From Aralia elata (lineage: Eukaryota > Streptophyta > Magnoliopsida > Apiales > Araliaceae), in contig CM068377.1 in the NCBI GenBank assembly GCA_034770075.1, positions 75,467,358 to 75,531,357 on the forward strand: 64,000 bases of DNA, in the 5' to 3' direction. The notes under the pieces are model-generated. The model did not search any database. It saw nothing but the letters and a program-made list of their open reading frames with translations, and was not told the origin of the DNA. Positions within the stretch are counted from its first letter, which is position 1; each line of letters opens with the position of its first letter. The position numbers were made by a program, and so were the translations under genes. Below, piece by piece: positions 22,720-35,100 of this stretch.

Positions 22720-22962
22720 AAGGGCTCATGCCCAAGTGTACACCCTTTCGGGTACTTTCATTTCTAAGGGCATTTGCCCAAGTGTAAGCCCATTTAGGTA
22801 TTTTTGTTGCTAAGGGCATTTGCCCGTGTAGACCCTTTCGGGTCTTTTTAGTACTGAGGGAATTTACCCAAGTGTAAACCCATTCGGGTATTTTCATTAC
22901 CGAGGGCATTTGCCCAAGTGTATGCCTATTCATGTATTTTGAAGTTTGAGGACAACTGCCCA
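22720..22962 (-). repeat. About 46-bp hairpin tandem repeat between convergent ORFs
   Basis: Five to six degenerate units. Each holds GGGCATTTGCCC (self-complementary GGGCA/TGCCC) followed by CAAGTGTA and ACCCTTTCGGGT (self-complementary ACCC/GGGT). The array lies between the end of pol (minus, about 23140) and the end of the antisense ORF (plus, about 22522). Confidence 0.8.
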
Positions 22963-23139
22963 TGTGAAGCTTTTTTGGTTCCCTCACATGTCATGTGCAA
23001 AGATAATAAAACGTATAACTTCATCAAAAGTGGATTTCATCCATAAATGAGTTACAAAAAGTCTCCTTGTAGGGTATTTACAAAAGGAATTCGCCCATGG
23101 GCGCCCCATAAAAATTTTATCTAGGAAAGAAGAGAACTA

Positions 23140-25101
23140 CTGGTAGTATTTTCAAAGCCGGCTAACATGCCAAGTATTCTTAATCTGAGTCTTATCCATT
23201 CGAGTTAACTGGTACGTTTTAGGTATGACGATCTTATAAACCCGATAGGGACCTTCCCAATGGGGCATGAGCTTTTTAGTGTGTGATAGATTCAAAGCTT
23301 CGGCCTCTCTCAGGAATAAATCTCTTGCCCTAAACACCCGAGGCTTGAGATGTTGGTCATAATACTAAGTGGTTTTGGCATGGTGCTATTCGGATCAGGG
23401 CTGCCTCTTTGGCCTCGTCGAGCAAATCAAAGTTGAGTTAGATACCCTCAGGCTTTAACTGTTCAATAAAGTGTTTAATCCTGAATGAGGTTGACCCAAT
23501 TTCGATAGGTATGATCGCCTTAGTTCCATATGCTAATTTGAACGGTGTCTCACATATAGTGGACCTAGGGGTAGTTATATAAGCCCAAAGCACCCCAAGA
23601 AGTTCTTCAGCCCACTTTCATTTTGGCCTCCTGAAGCTTTTTTTTATTGCTGCGAAGTAGGATTTGGTTAGTGACTTATACATGAACGTTGCCCTGAGGG
23701 TGTCCCACCGAGGACCTCCTGTGTGTTAGACTCAATTCTTCCAAATACACTTCGAACTCCTTACCTATAAATTACAGACCGTTGTCTAAGACTAATATAC
23801 GGGGTATCCCAAAGCACATGACAACAAAGTCATTAAAAAACTTCTTGCAATCCCATTCAGTGACACGTTGAAGAGACTTAACCTCCACCTATTTGGTCAT
23901 ATAATCAACTGTCACAATACAAAACTAAAGGTTTCCCAGAGCTCTCGAGAGTGGTCCCATCAAATTAATCCTCCATATAGCAATGAGGATCGGGAAAGTA
24001 TTGAAGATAAAGGCTCGGATAGCTGCCTAAGAATGTTGGCATAGATTTGACATTTATGGCATTTTTGGACATAATGTTTTGCATCTTCGTGAATGGTTGG
24101 CCAAAAATATCCTTGTCGTAGAATTTTATATGCTAAGGCCTTACCCCAAGTGATACCCATATATGTCGGCGTGTACCTCTTCTGGGCAGTAGTTCGCCTC
24201 GGACAAACTAACACACTTCAGTAATGGGGCCAACAATGCTCTTCAGTACAAGATTTCCTTACTCATATAGAACTTTAAGGCTTTGAACTTTACCCGTCAA
24301 GCATCTTTAGGGTCCTCGGGTAGAATCCCTTACTCCAAAAATAAGATTATAGGTGTCATCCAATTCGGTCCCACTTTAACTTCAAACACTTTATTCTTTT
24401 GTATGCTTAAGTAATCTAAAGCTTCCACATACATTGACCCTTCTAAATCACTCTCTTGTATGGTAACAACCTTGGAAAGAGCATCGACTATCTGATTTTG
24501 ATCACGCACGATGCCCTGGATAGAAAAATCCTAGAAACAATAAAGTTGCTTTTGGACTACCTCCAGGTATTTAGCCATTTTGTCTTTTCTAGCCTCGTAT
24601 TCTCTTAAGATCTATTTGACAACCAACTGTGAATCACTGAAAGCATTCAACTTTGTGACTCCCAGTCTGCGGGCTAGCCATAGCCCAACCAATAGGGCCT
24701 CGTACTCAGATTCATTGTTGGTAGCTTTAAATTGGAATTTTAGAGCTTATAAGGATTACGCCTGCCTCGCTTTTCTCCATTATAGACAACCTGTCTACAT
24801 ATAAATTCCTACTATATGGGCTCTACTATGGTTCGGGGAAATCAACCGGTCTTTTTCTGAGGGTTGGTTTTTTGGGAAGATACATTCCACGATGAAATCA
24901 GCCAAGGTCTGCCCCTTGATCGCACTCCAAGCTTGATACTCAATGTGATATTGGCTGAGCTCCACCGCCTAAGTAGCCAACCTGCTTGAGTGGTCGGGCT
25001 TGAAGAATATTTTTTAAAGGGTTGGTTGGTCATCACCTTTATCTTTCGCCCCTAAAAATAGTGACGTAATTCTCTTCATGCCATTATCAATGCGTATGTC
25101 A
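23140..25101 (-). pseudogene. Tat pol 3' half: second RNase H-like domain and integrase
   Basis: Read on the minus strand. The end of the RT-linked RNase H region (VMTNQP) lies at about 25000-25040. An RNase H-like block containing ATNNESEYEALLVGLWLA lies at about 24670-24725; this is characteristic of the extra RNase H domain of Tat elements. The integrase zinc region GYFWPTIHEDAKHYVQKCHKCQ lies within 23960-24214, and the C-terminal WEGPYRVYKIV...WHVSRL at 23152-23337. Many stops and frameshifts. The integrase core between about 23340 and 23960 is too decayed to place its DDE residues with confidence. Confidence 0.75.
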
Positions 25102-26520
25102 TGTTATTCCCAAAGTACTGAAAGATCTAGAAGGGGGTTGAATAGAATCTTAAAAAGTTTCTTTTTAGAGATCAATTACCAACTTATTTAATCAAGTTAA
25201 TTGATTGATAATGCACAGCGGAATTATGTTTTGAAAACTCCTTCATAGATTAAGGAGAAATCACAGTTCTAAATTTAGTGTAAAAATGTGAAATCAAGTC
25301 ACAGAAGCAAACCGTAGAGTAAGTAAGTACAATCGTAGTGTAACAACAGGAACGTAAAGTGCAGTAATTTAAAACATAAAAGTAAATAACACAGAGATTT
25401 TTAAGAGGTTCGGAGCACAAAAGTCTCTTAGTCATCTCTTCTACTCCGAGAGTATGGATATTCCACTAAGGAATAGCGGGATCACTTAGATCACAGTTCA
25501 CACAGAACTGTCGTACAACTAGTTCACAAAGAATCCTTCAAGTCACACAGACTTGGGATTACAAAATGATCACTAAGATCAAAATCATAAAGATTGATGA
25601 AAGATGTGAGGTGTTGCTAAGTATCTTGAAGCTCAACACGATTTGACTTAGTAGTAGATGAATTCTTCATGATCGTAGAGTGGGAGCTTTTAAGAACTAG
25701 AACTAGCAACACTTTGACTCTTGATTGATCGTTACGTTATTGATACTTGTCACTGTAGTCCTTTTATAGACTTTCTTAGGATCTTCCCGTTAGAAAGTTA
25801 CCGTTGCTCTATTCTATCTTGGACACTTGTCATTCTTCAATTATTTAACTGTGAAATGTTGTCAGCTTAGACCACTTTAGATCACTTTTATCGTACTGAG
25901 TCAGGTGCAGAGGTAGCCGCGTGTCTTTATCATTAACTAATATAGTTAGACACATTTTTATAAATTAAAGCTTTATTTTTATCCTCAAATGTTTTGAAAA
26001 ATCAACCTTGGGATCTTCATTCTTGATGTACGACCTTGTCATACCTTGTTAGAGATGATGAACTCTACAGTTTTAATTAATCGTAGAGTTATGTGTCCAT
26101 TCGTAGAGTTTCTGGTCCATCAGACTTGACTCTACATATTTTCACTTGATTTTAGTATTCTTCACTCTACGATTCTTCATCTTAATCTAGTAAGTCTGAG
26201 TCTTTGTCTTTTCTCTACTTGATAACTTTTAGCTTAACTTTGGAATCTTCATTCTGATCATGAACTCTACGAACTTTAGGCATGTTCAGTAAGTTCTACG
26301 ATCTTCGAGTGTTTCCTTGTTTTCATTCTACGAAATGTCTTAACACTTATATCTTTAGAAGGCATTTACTCTATGAAATGGATCAACCTAACAAATTTGA
26401 CCCTATACTAGGTCTTTTTATATCAATTGTCTCTTAAGGGCTATACAAAAGCTACTGGTTTTAATTAATTTCAAACTTCATTATCAAATCTAAATTCATG
26501 CAAAAATCTATGTACTAACA
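25102..26520. mobile_element. Solo LTR in the Tat RNase H region
   Basis: 1419 bp, starting TGTTATTCCCAAAG and ending GTACTAACA, flanked by TSD TGTCA (25097-25101 and 26521-26525). It splits the RNase H coding sequence: the part before (minus) ends ...YPNMEKLT and the part after resumes at VMTNQP. Contains GAAGGGGGTTGAATAG near 25129. No internal region or second LTR is present, so it is a solo LTR. Superfamily and orientation not certain. Confidence 0.75.
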
Positions 26521-26525
26521 TGTCA

Positions 26526-29374
26526 GTTTCTCCATATTCGGGTACCTTAGCTCGGCTCCCTAGAGGATCTGGCTGACATAGTATATGGGTTGTTGCACTC
26601 TATCTACTTTCGGAATGAGAGCGACCCCTATAACCTTTGGGCTACCTGCCAAATATATATATATTAGCTCATAGGGTCGGGCCTTTGAAAGTATCGGAGG
26701 CCAAATCAGGTATGCCTTGATGTTATCAAAAGTTAACTGACACTTGGGTGTCCATTCGAAACTGCATGTGTTCTGAGCACATTTCAGAGTATCTAAGAGT
26801 GGGAGACACTTTTCGGCTAACTTTGAAACAAACCTCTAAAGGGCAACAAGGCTTCCTGTCAACTTTTGCACGTCCTTGTGCCTCTTAGGTGGTTACATGT
26901 CAAGCACGACTTGAATTTTTTCTGGGTTAGCTTCAATCCCTCTTTTAGATATTAAGAAGTCGAGGAACTTTCCAGATGCTAACCTGAAGGTGCATTTTAT
27001 CGGATTAAAATGCATATTGTATAGATGGAGGGTCTGGAAATAGTCCCTAAGATCTTGCATGTGATCGTCTGGGGTTAGGCTTTTCACAATGATGACATAA
27101 ACTTTCATGTTTCGCCCGATCTGGTTTTTGAACACCGTATTCATCATGCGTTGGTAGGTAGAGCCGACGTTAACTAGCCTGAACGACATGGCTTTGAAAG
27201 CATAAATAGTGCGATGCATAATAAAAGTAGTCTTGGGTATATTCTCTTTCGTTATTTTTATTTGATGATAACGTGAGAAGGCGTCCATAAAATCACTACT
27301 AGAAAAATAAGAATACGTGACGAAACTTTGTCACAGTTTTTAAAAGCAATCACAAAAGATAATAATTTGTGATGGATTTTTTAAGCAATCACAAAATAGT
27401 AATATATATGATGGTTCTCAGTGATGGCTAATTTTGCCATCAATGTATTATAATTGTGATGACCATGTCAATCACTAAATTTTTCACGCAAAATAAATTT
27501 TCTTTTTGTGACATACTAAACCATCACTTATAGATATACCCTTTTCGTGATTGCATTTAAGCTATAACCAATATTTTAATGAAAAATAATCAAAACAATA
27601 TTTTATGACGGTCATAACAATCACTAAAAAAGATAGATTTTTGTGACGACTTTTATTTGCAATTACAAAAAGAAGGTATTTTGTGATGAAATTTTCAAGC
27701 CATCACAAAATAATAAAATATATGATGGCTCTAAGTGATGACTAATTTTACCATCATTATAGAGTATTTGTGGCTGCCATTGCAATCACCAAATCTTATG
27801 TGGGACAAATTTTATTTAGTAAGTCAACTCACATATGTTTCCTTTTATATTTTGTTTGAAAATTATAATCATAATTTGGGCTTTGATGTAGTGGTAATAC
27901 TTGTTATTTAGTTTGCAAATGGGGGGAGGGTTCGAATCTTATAAGTATAATTTGATACAGTTAGTATATTAAAATAAATTGTCCGAAAAAAGAGATTTAC
28001 GTTCTTACATTTGATCCCTAAAGGCATGTATTTTTTGTGATGGCTTTGACAATCACAATAGATTACGTGTTAATGTGATTGTATTAATCATCACAAAAGC
28101 ATTAAGCATTTGCGTGATTGTCAAAACCATCACAAAAAGGCTTTCATGATGGGGGTATACAAGATGGCCTTCGTGACGGCTAAAGTCATTACAAAAATCT
28201 TTTGTGATGATTTTTTGAATTTATATGATGGAATTGAGCCATCACAAAAGGCTATTTTTTTGGTAGTGAATTGGGCAGAAGATGCTTAGCTGTAGCATCG
28301 ATAAGTTGGTCAATCGAAGGCAAAGGGTAAGCATCCTTTGAGCATGCTTTGTTCAAATTTTTGTAATAAATAGAAATTCTCCATTTACCATTACTCTTTT
28401 TCACCATAATCAAATTAGCCAACCACTCGTGACATTAAATTTCACATATGAGATCAACTTTCAAGAGTTTGTCAACCTCTTCATCAATGATGATCTGTCT
28501 ATCCAGGGCAAAATTTATTAGCTTCTGCTTTAGAGTCTTTTTGGAAGGGTCCACATTCAATTTATGCACGACTATGGACTCGTCAATCTTAAGCATGTCC
28601 TCGAGATACCAGGCGAATATATCGACGTACTTTCGAAGGAGACGAATAATATAGTGTTTAATCCACTAGGACACAACTGCGCCGATGTTGAGTTTTTTGG
28701 AAGGGTCGCTTAGCACTGGCTCAAACTGTTCAACCTCCTCTGTCAGTTTGGCTTTTAGCTCTTTGTGTTTTTCCTCGAAGGACTCCACCTCGATCGGCCC
28801 CTTTTCATTCATCGCCTGCGCAATAGTCATTGTCCCCTGGCCCTCATATTTTTTCCTTATCAGGGTAGTTAATGCCAAATTTAAGGCGGCATTATAACAC
28901 ACCCTCGACACTTCTGGATCAGCTCGGACTTCTCCGACTCCATATGGGTCGGGAATTTCATCTTCATATGAGAGATTGAAGTGATGGCCCTTAGGTTAGC
29001 CAAAGTCGGGCGACTAAGGATCACATTGTAGGACGAAGCTCCGTTAATGACTTAAAATTTTACCATCATTCCAACCTAGCAAGGCTTATATCCAAAGACC
29101 ACAGGCAAATTGATGGTGCCCCGAATGGGAACCGGGTTATTCCCGAAGCCTTACAGGGGCAGCTATCGGCATGGCTCCATTGGGTATCCATCCAAAAACA
29201 TTCTATTATAAGCATAATAGTATAGGATGTCTACCAAGGAGCCATTGTCAATAAGGATTTTCATCACATCTTAGTCAGCTATGTCTAACTTTACAACCAA
29301 AGCGTCAGCGTGTCTTGGACTAACTTCTCCATAATCATCATCTAAGAAATTAATCATGTTATCGGGATTGAGCT
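26526..29374 (-). pseudogene. Tat protease, RT and start of RNase H, split by a CACTA element
   Basis: On the minus strand. A degenerate protease with IDNGSLVDIL lies near 29225-29255. RT starts near 28640 (DIFAWYLEDM) and includes VHKLNVDPSKK and WLANLIMVKKSNGKWRI (about 28375-28430). After the CACTA element (27294-28268) RT resumes with MDAFSRYHQIKI at 27288. The active-site box reads VYVIIVKS near 27090, where active enzymes have YVDD, so both aspartates are lost. RNase H begins toward 26540 with PIYYVSQIL. Dead by active-site change as well as stops. Confidence 0.75.
27294..28268. mobile_element. CACTA-type miniature (non-autonomous) DNA transposon
   Basis: 975 bp. Left end CACTACTAGAAAAATA and right end (reverse complement) CACTACCAAAAAAATA form imperfect terminal inverted repeats of the plant CACTA type. 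A 3-bp TSD AAT is at 27291-27293 and 28269-28271. The interior carries many copies of GTGATGG/CCATCAC and CAATCAC in both orientations, like the sub-terminal transposase-binding repeats of this superfamily. No transposase ORF, so it depends on an autonomous relative. Confidence 0.85.
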
Positions 29375-31110
29375 TTACTTTTTTTGTTTGGTACGGTGTC
29401 CTTCAATCAAGAAGACTTTCTTGACATACTCATCTTCGGAAGACGTCGAATCCCCTATAATCACATTCACCACATGTCTGCCTGAGGGGTTTTTGGATGG
29501 CCCTTCGGCTATCATGAGGGCCAATTTTACTTTCATATACTGACTGATATTCCCTTTTTTCACTTGTTCTTCCAAGAAATCTTTTAGTGCAAAACATTCC
29601 TCCATATCGTGGTCGTGATCATTGTGGTAGCTGCACTTTCTGCTTCGGCTGCGCTTCTCGGTTGGGGCCTTCAACTTCTATGGGTGCCTGAAGAAAGGCT
29701 TATCTTTGATTTCTTTCAAAATAATTGATATTGGTTTATTCAAAAGGATATATTCTTTCTGTTCTCCCTTTCCTGGAAAATCCTTCTCATTCGTCGTTAT
29801 CTGATCCCTCATTTCATCCGCGCCTCGCCCACTGTCCCCCGACCATTAATGTTTTTTGTCTGTTCGGGGGTATAATGCCCGAAGGGCTTCATCTACCAAG
29901 ACATGCCCTTCGGTGATCTTAGAAACCTCACCCAACGTCTGTGGGATTTTGCTCAAAATATCTTTTGCGAAATCCCGATAGGCATAGAAGTTCAAATTTC
30001 TTATGAAGTACGTGATTGATCGCCTCCTACGTCCTGAGATTTTTTATGGGAGCAACCCCTTTTTTAAAGCGTTCAATGTAATCCCTTAATGATTCATCCT
30101 CCCCTTGCTTAATGTGCATTAAACTGACGGCGTGCACTTTACTCGGACAATTGCCATAAAAATCGATTGCTAAACGCATCTCGGAGTTCCTCCCCGGAAC
30201 CAATGCTCTGAGCAAGAAGAGAAGAAAACCATGCTCAGGCATGTAACTTTAGAGTTAACATAAATAACTTATATTTAGTAGTTTCAGTGTAGTTCAGCAC
30301 ATATATCAAACTTTCATAATATCTAGTATGGTCCCTCGAGTCTGTGGTACCATCAAAAGTTTCCAACCCTGTGACTCTTACATTGGAGTCGAGAGGACCA
30401 CTCTCGAGCAACTCGATGAACGGGGAAACACCACCTGAATGACTCTGACCACGCACCTCCCTCTCAAAAGCTTTAAATCTCTATGCCCACAGTCGGTACG
30501 GGGAGTAGGGTAAGGCGATTGGCATTGCTCCCTCTACTGCCATTTTTGTCTTTAGGAGGAGTTTGCTCTCTCGACCGTCCTAACCAGGTAAACACTGAAA
30601 GTTGTGGTTCTGGGGATCTCCTCGAGACTCTTTGAGGAGGGGTCGGTGTTCTGTGTTGCGTATGTCTGCTTCCGTCTAGTGCTCCATTGGGAGATCTTTT
30701 TTCGAGTCTGTGCGCGCCATCAAATTTATACGTCTCAATGTTTCTTCATATTGGATTTGCAGGGTAGCCAGTTCATAGATTCGTGCCTGGTGAAATGCCC
30801 CTTCGGCATCCCCGATATCTGCTCCCCTTCTTTCTTGTGTATTAGGAGGCATATATACATGTGTTCGGCTTTGCGAAAGGTGATGCCGCAAGTTATTTGC
30901 TACTCTCGAATGTATCAACCGTTCAGTTCGGACTCCACTTTCTTCAACCTGTCCATCGGAACCTTGAAGGGTGGGTTCCCGATGGTCGGGTTGATGATGG
31001 TTGGGTGCTTAAGAAGTCATGCTTCTTCCTCCATGATTCTTGTTCTTACCAAGTTTGTTCCTAATTGTTCCAAAGCTGCCAAATATGTTAAACTAGATTC
31101 CCGACCTGAT
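29375..31110 (-). pseudogene. Tat gag region
   Basis: On the minus strand, in pieces. N-terminal coil with ARIYELATLQIQYEETLRRI (about 30676-30918). A core starting PFIELLESGPLDSNVRVTGL and continuing ETFDGTTDSRDHTRYYESLI (30235-30456). SLMHIKQGEDESLRDYIERF (30027-30180). A His/Cys-rich segment, CSYHNDHDHDMEECFALKDF, followed by an acidic stretch (29375-29674). These match the plant Tat/Retand gag pattern. Frameshifts separate the pieces. Gag would form the virus-like particle that packages element RNA. Confidence 0.75.
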
Positions 31111-31200
31111 TAGGCGATGAAACAAAAGGGAACTTGTTAGGTTGAACTCAGGATGTAAAATTTCTTGGCCAGAACTTATGAATGTTCCCACAAGTTAAGG

Positions 31201-31218
31201 CCCCCCTTCTAGCGCCAA
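31201..31218 (-). promoter_or_regulatory. Primer-binding site of the Tat element
   Basis: TTGGCGCTAGAAGGGGGG on the minus strand directly follows the 5' LTR. Nearly the same as the PBS of the nested LARD. Confidence 0.75.
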
Positions 31219-31719
31219 TTATAATTCTTTATCCTTCAGGTGGGGTCCTTTGTGCTTCGCTCCACGCTTCGACCCTCCAATCCACGCCCTTACGGTGGTC
31301 CAAAGGGTGGCATCATCGTGAGACGCCTCTGGTGTGAGTGTTAGTACGTGGAGGGAAAGATAAAGTATCAACTGTGTTTGTGGTATGTAAAATAGACTGC
31401 CTAACCTTTATTTCTATTTTCGTCTCCTATTTATACTCCTCTGCAGCGAAAAGTTTCTCATCAATCATCATGACAAATATAAGGCCACTCCACGTGGGGT
31501 GGCGCATTGCAGTCTTGTCAACCACCCTGCTAGTGGGCCTTTCCAATCAGTCATTTCAAAGATTAACCCAAAAGGCTCTTGTGCCTTGGATTTGGGCCTT
31601 CAAGGTATCAGTCTTGGGCCCCATATATTCATACGCTCTACCAGTGTCATTCCTTTAGGTACTGGGTCTTTGGTAAAAACTTTGGGCCCAAACCTCTACC
31701 CCGATCTCTCTCCCTAACA
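31219..31719 (-). repeat. 5' LTR of the Tat-lineage element
   Basis: Partner of 1543-2040. On the minus strand it starts TGTTAGGGAGAG and ends at the PBS. Followed on the plus strand by TSD ACCTA (31720-31724). Confidence 0.85.
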
Positions 31720-31724
31720 ACCTA

Positions 31725-32132
31725 GATAGAAGATTAAAGCTCTCTTAATTTCTCTTTTGACCTCTTCCTTAGACTTCTTCATAGGCCTTAGGATGAAATG
31801 TATCTCTAAAGTTTAATTGTAATAGTTTAGATTCTTATATAAATACTATCTTCTTCTTATTTTTTATCAGCGAAAAATTATATTAATAATAAAAAAATGT
31901 TTCCTTCAATTTGCATTGTAATTCCATTTTCTTTTCTCTAAAAAAACTTTTAGAGCTTTGTTGGCAATCCATTATACTTGATTTAGCATTACAGTTTACA
32001 TGAAGTTTTTATTAAAGTATATATCACTGTACTTTTGTGTTCATAAAGAAATTCTTGTTGAACTATTTCTTCTAATAACCAAACAAGACCTAGAAAAATC
32101 TACTAAATTACACTAAAAACTATTGGGATGGA
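31725..32132. other. AT-rich spacer between elements
   Basis: About 400 bp with no recognised gene, repeat or element end. Possibly original genomic sequence. Confidence 0.4.
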
Positions 32133-32137
32133 TTTCC

Positions 32138-35100
32138 TGTGATGACCCGGATTTTCAGAAAAATATTAAAATAAGAATTTAATAAATAAAATTCTTATTT
32201 GGTGTTATGATATGTGGTATTATATTGCATAAGTCAATACGTGCTTTGCAATATGTGATTTTTGTGAATAACAAAAATCTATTATTATTATATATTTATT
32301 ATTTCATGTAAATAAATTGTAGAATCCATTTATTAAGAAGAAATGAGATGAGTATAGTTTATGATGAAGGAAATTATTAAAATAATTTATAATATTATAT
32401 TATTTTAATATAGTAAATTGGTGGTATTAAATATATTTAATAACCTCCATTTTATTGAGAGAATTATGTAATAATTATTGAGAGTAATGTATGTATGTTT
32501 TAATATAGTGAATATATAATTATATTTACTATAGTTAAATAAATTGTGAGGGAACAATTTATAGAAAGAAAAGAAAATAATTAAATTTATGTATACTAAA
32601 TTAGAGTATACATTAAATAAGGGGATTTATATGTAAATGGATATTAGTGTCAAGAATTAATAAATTAAATTAATATTTAATTTATGATTAAATGCATGGA
32701 TTAATAAATTGTTGAAGATATTTTATGGGAAGAAGAAGATGATTAAATTTAAATATACAAAATTTGTTGTATATATTAAATAATTAAATTAAAATAGTTA
32801 ATTGAATATTAACTATTTTAATTGGTGTGTTACATTGAATAAAGAGAACTAAAATAATTTATGGAGTTAAATTATTTTAGTATAGAGAAATTATTTCATT
32901 AAATAAGTTATTTTTATTTAATGCATGGTTTTCATTTTTATGGAAAAGATTTTTGGTGTAATATTTAATGTGTGTTATTTATTACGCGATACGTACGGAA
33001 GGGTATGTAATAAGTAAATTAAAATAATTTATGATATCAAATTATTTTAATAAAGTGGAAATTATTGCATTATTATAAATTGAATTTTTGTAATATATGC
33101 AATATGTAATATATATTGTAAGTACTATAATATATATTATATGTATTAGATGTAATATGTTATATGTATTAAACCAAGTGCGAGTGATGGGAATGCAGTG
33201 TGATGCAATATAAGTAATATACGTATAATTCATGATTTAACTAAGTTGGGATTAAATGAGATAAAAAATAATAATTAAAAAAAAAAAAGGTTGCTGAGTC
33301 ATTTTAAAAGAAGTAGGAGCTGGCACATTATGAGAATACTAAACACCCACAAGAGAAACCAAGCATGAGCTGTGAGTTCAATACACACTAAGCCTATATT
33401 TGATAAATGGGAGAGATAGAGAGCAAATGAGCATTCTGAAGGTGGGTCTCTATCAGCTAGACTCTGGAATCATAAACAATTAGGTATGACAGTGAACTTT
33501 TTATTAATCTATTAATTCCTTGTTCCTCAATTGTATCTCTGTTATCTCATATTCATAATTCCAAGATTTGTAAATTTTCATACTGTTTTCAATGCAATTC
33601 GGTCTACAAAATTACAAATCTTAGCCCCAACTATTAGTTTATATAGATATTGTCATTTTAGCACAAACCCATCATCCAATTTCGTTCAGAATGTTGCAAT
33701 TTTCTGGGATTTAGATAACAAACCACCTAAATCAATTTCTCTTTTTGATGCCGCAATTCGGTCTAAAAAAAAAAAAGAAAGAAAGGCTGCCACTTCGTTT
33801 GGGTTTGTTAAATACATGGCAGTTTATGCTAATCACCACTCGTTAATTTTATCCTGGTGGAAATTAAGGGACAAAGGAAAGGAAGGATAGCACTGAACCA
33901 ATTGCAAAATATGGGTGTCGTTAAACCTGTTGAGCCGAGTTTGTGGAAGGAGATTTAAAATAATGGGCATTTGCTAGTTACCCCTTGTAAATTAAGCCTT
34001 CTCGTGATAAATACTTTAGTTTTGTGATTTCCCAGATAATTTTATTAAGTTAGCTAGAAATGTTGGAATTACCCATTTGTACTAGAAATATAAATGTGAG
34101 CATAGTGAATTCTTGGAATGGGGTAATTTGCATGACTGAATGGTATCATAATGCTTTTGGGCATGTTTTATATGTTTGGAATCTTTTCATTAAAGTATTT
34201 AAAGCCTTTTTTTTTCCCCAAAGAAGTGATCATTTTATTATTTATAAACGTGTTGTTATGATAATAGGGCTAATAATTTCAAAGTTGTAAGGATTCTTTA
34301 CTTTAAAAGAGAAAGGTCCCTTGAAGTTTAGCTTTATAGTTTGAGCACATATTTTTGAGCCTTTTATTTTACATCATAAGGATGTTTGTAAAGACCAAAT
34401 CTTGGTACAAATTGTACCTTGTAGTGTGGTCTAGAGGTGGAAGCAAGTCTCAAGTTTTTGGGATTTATATATATACACTTACTAACTAAAATAATAATAT
34501 ATTATCATATAATATATTAATATTATATGATATATTATATAATATAATTATATAATATATTTGGTTATCTACTATTGATTATATAGTAGATATATTAGCA
34601 TATTACTGTTTCCACTTAAGTGTTCCTAAAGAAAGAGTAATACTCTTTCAATGAAAGTTGTGGCATAAAACTAATCTTGTTTAAATCTGAGGTGTAGTTA
34701 TTTCTGCTTATCTTTGTGTTCAACAAGGTACAAATAAAAGATTCACATATAAGCATGGATGAGGTATTTGAAAAATGTCAAGTCACTATCCGTTCATTCT
34801 AGAAGAAAAAGAAATATTGGATGCGAATAATATAGATGATGAACTACGGACTGAGGCAAGTCTTTCAGTTCCTATGTGTTGTTTCAATTTGTTGTTGAAT
34901 ATATAATGTGATCTTCTTGAATATGATGAATTACATGTTATGCTTTATGAAATGTGAAAGTCAAACTATGACTAAATTGATTGAGTTATGGGACTCAGTC
35001 TATATGTGATAAGTGATATCTTAGATATATCAAACATATGAAATTGTATGGCTTAGAGCATAGTAGAATAATTATGATGTATCAGCTGAGCATGAAATTA

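Larger units (their letters stand above)
1543..31719 (-). mobile_element. Tat-lineage Ty3/gypsy retrotransposon, split by four nested insertions
   Basis: LTRs of about 0.5 kb lie at 1543-2040 (3' LTR) and 31219-31719 (5' LTR), in the same direction. The 5-bp TSD ACCTA lies immediately outside both (1538-1542 and 31720-31724). Read on the minus strand the order is LTR, PBS, gag, protease, RT, RNase H, a second RNase H-like block, integrase, a gap with an oppositely oriented ORF, PPT, LTR. The second RNase H-like block and the antisense extra ORF are typical of the Tat lineage. Removing the insertions at 3190-8200, 9148-21331, 25102-26525 and 27294-28271 leaves about 10.6 kb, a normal Tat length. 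All coding parts are broken. This is the oldest element in the nest, because the others sit inside it. Confidence 0.85.

Noticed and set aside
22718..22987. 89-codon minus-strand repeat protein
   Set aside because: The periodic protein is only the translation of the 46-bp tandem repeat.
24580..24804. Plus-strand ORF of 74 codons
   Set aside because: Antisense shadow of the RNase H-like domain (ATNNESEYEALL on the minus strand).
33531..33890. Functional NYN-domain gene
   Set aside because: Domain cut short, frameshifts and an A-run; only the first part of the family domain is present.
34490..34570. Hairpin RNA gene in an AT-only palindrome
   Set aside because: The sequence is almost pure A/T (TATTATATGATATATTATA type), so self-complementarity is expected by composition alone.
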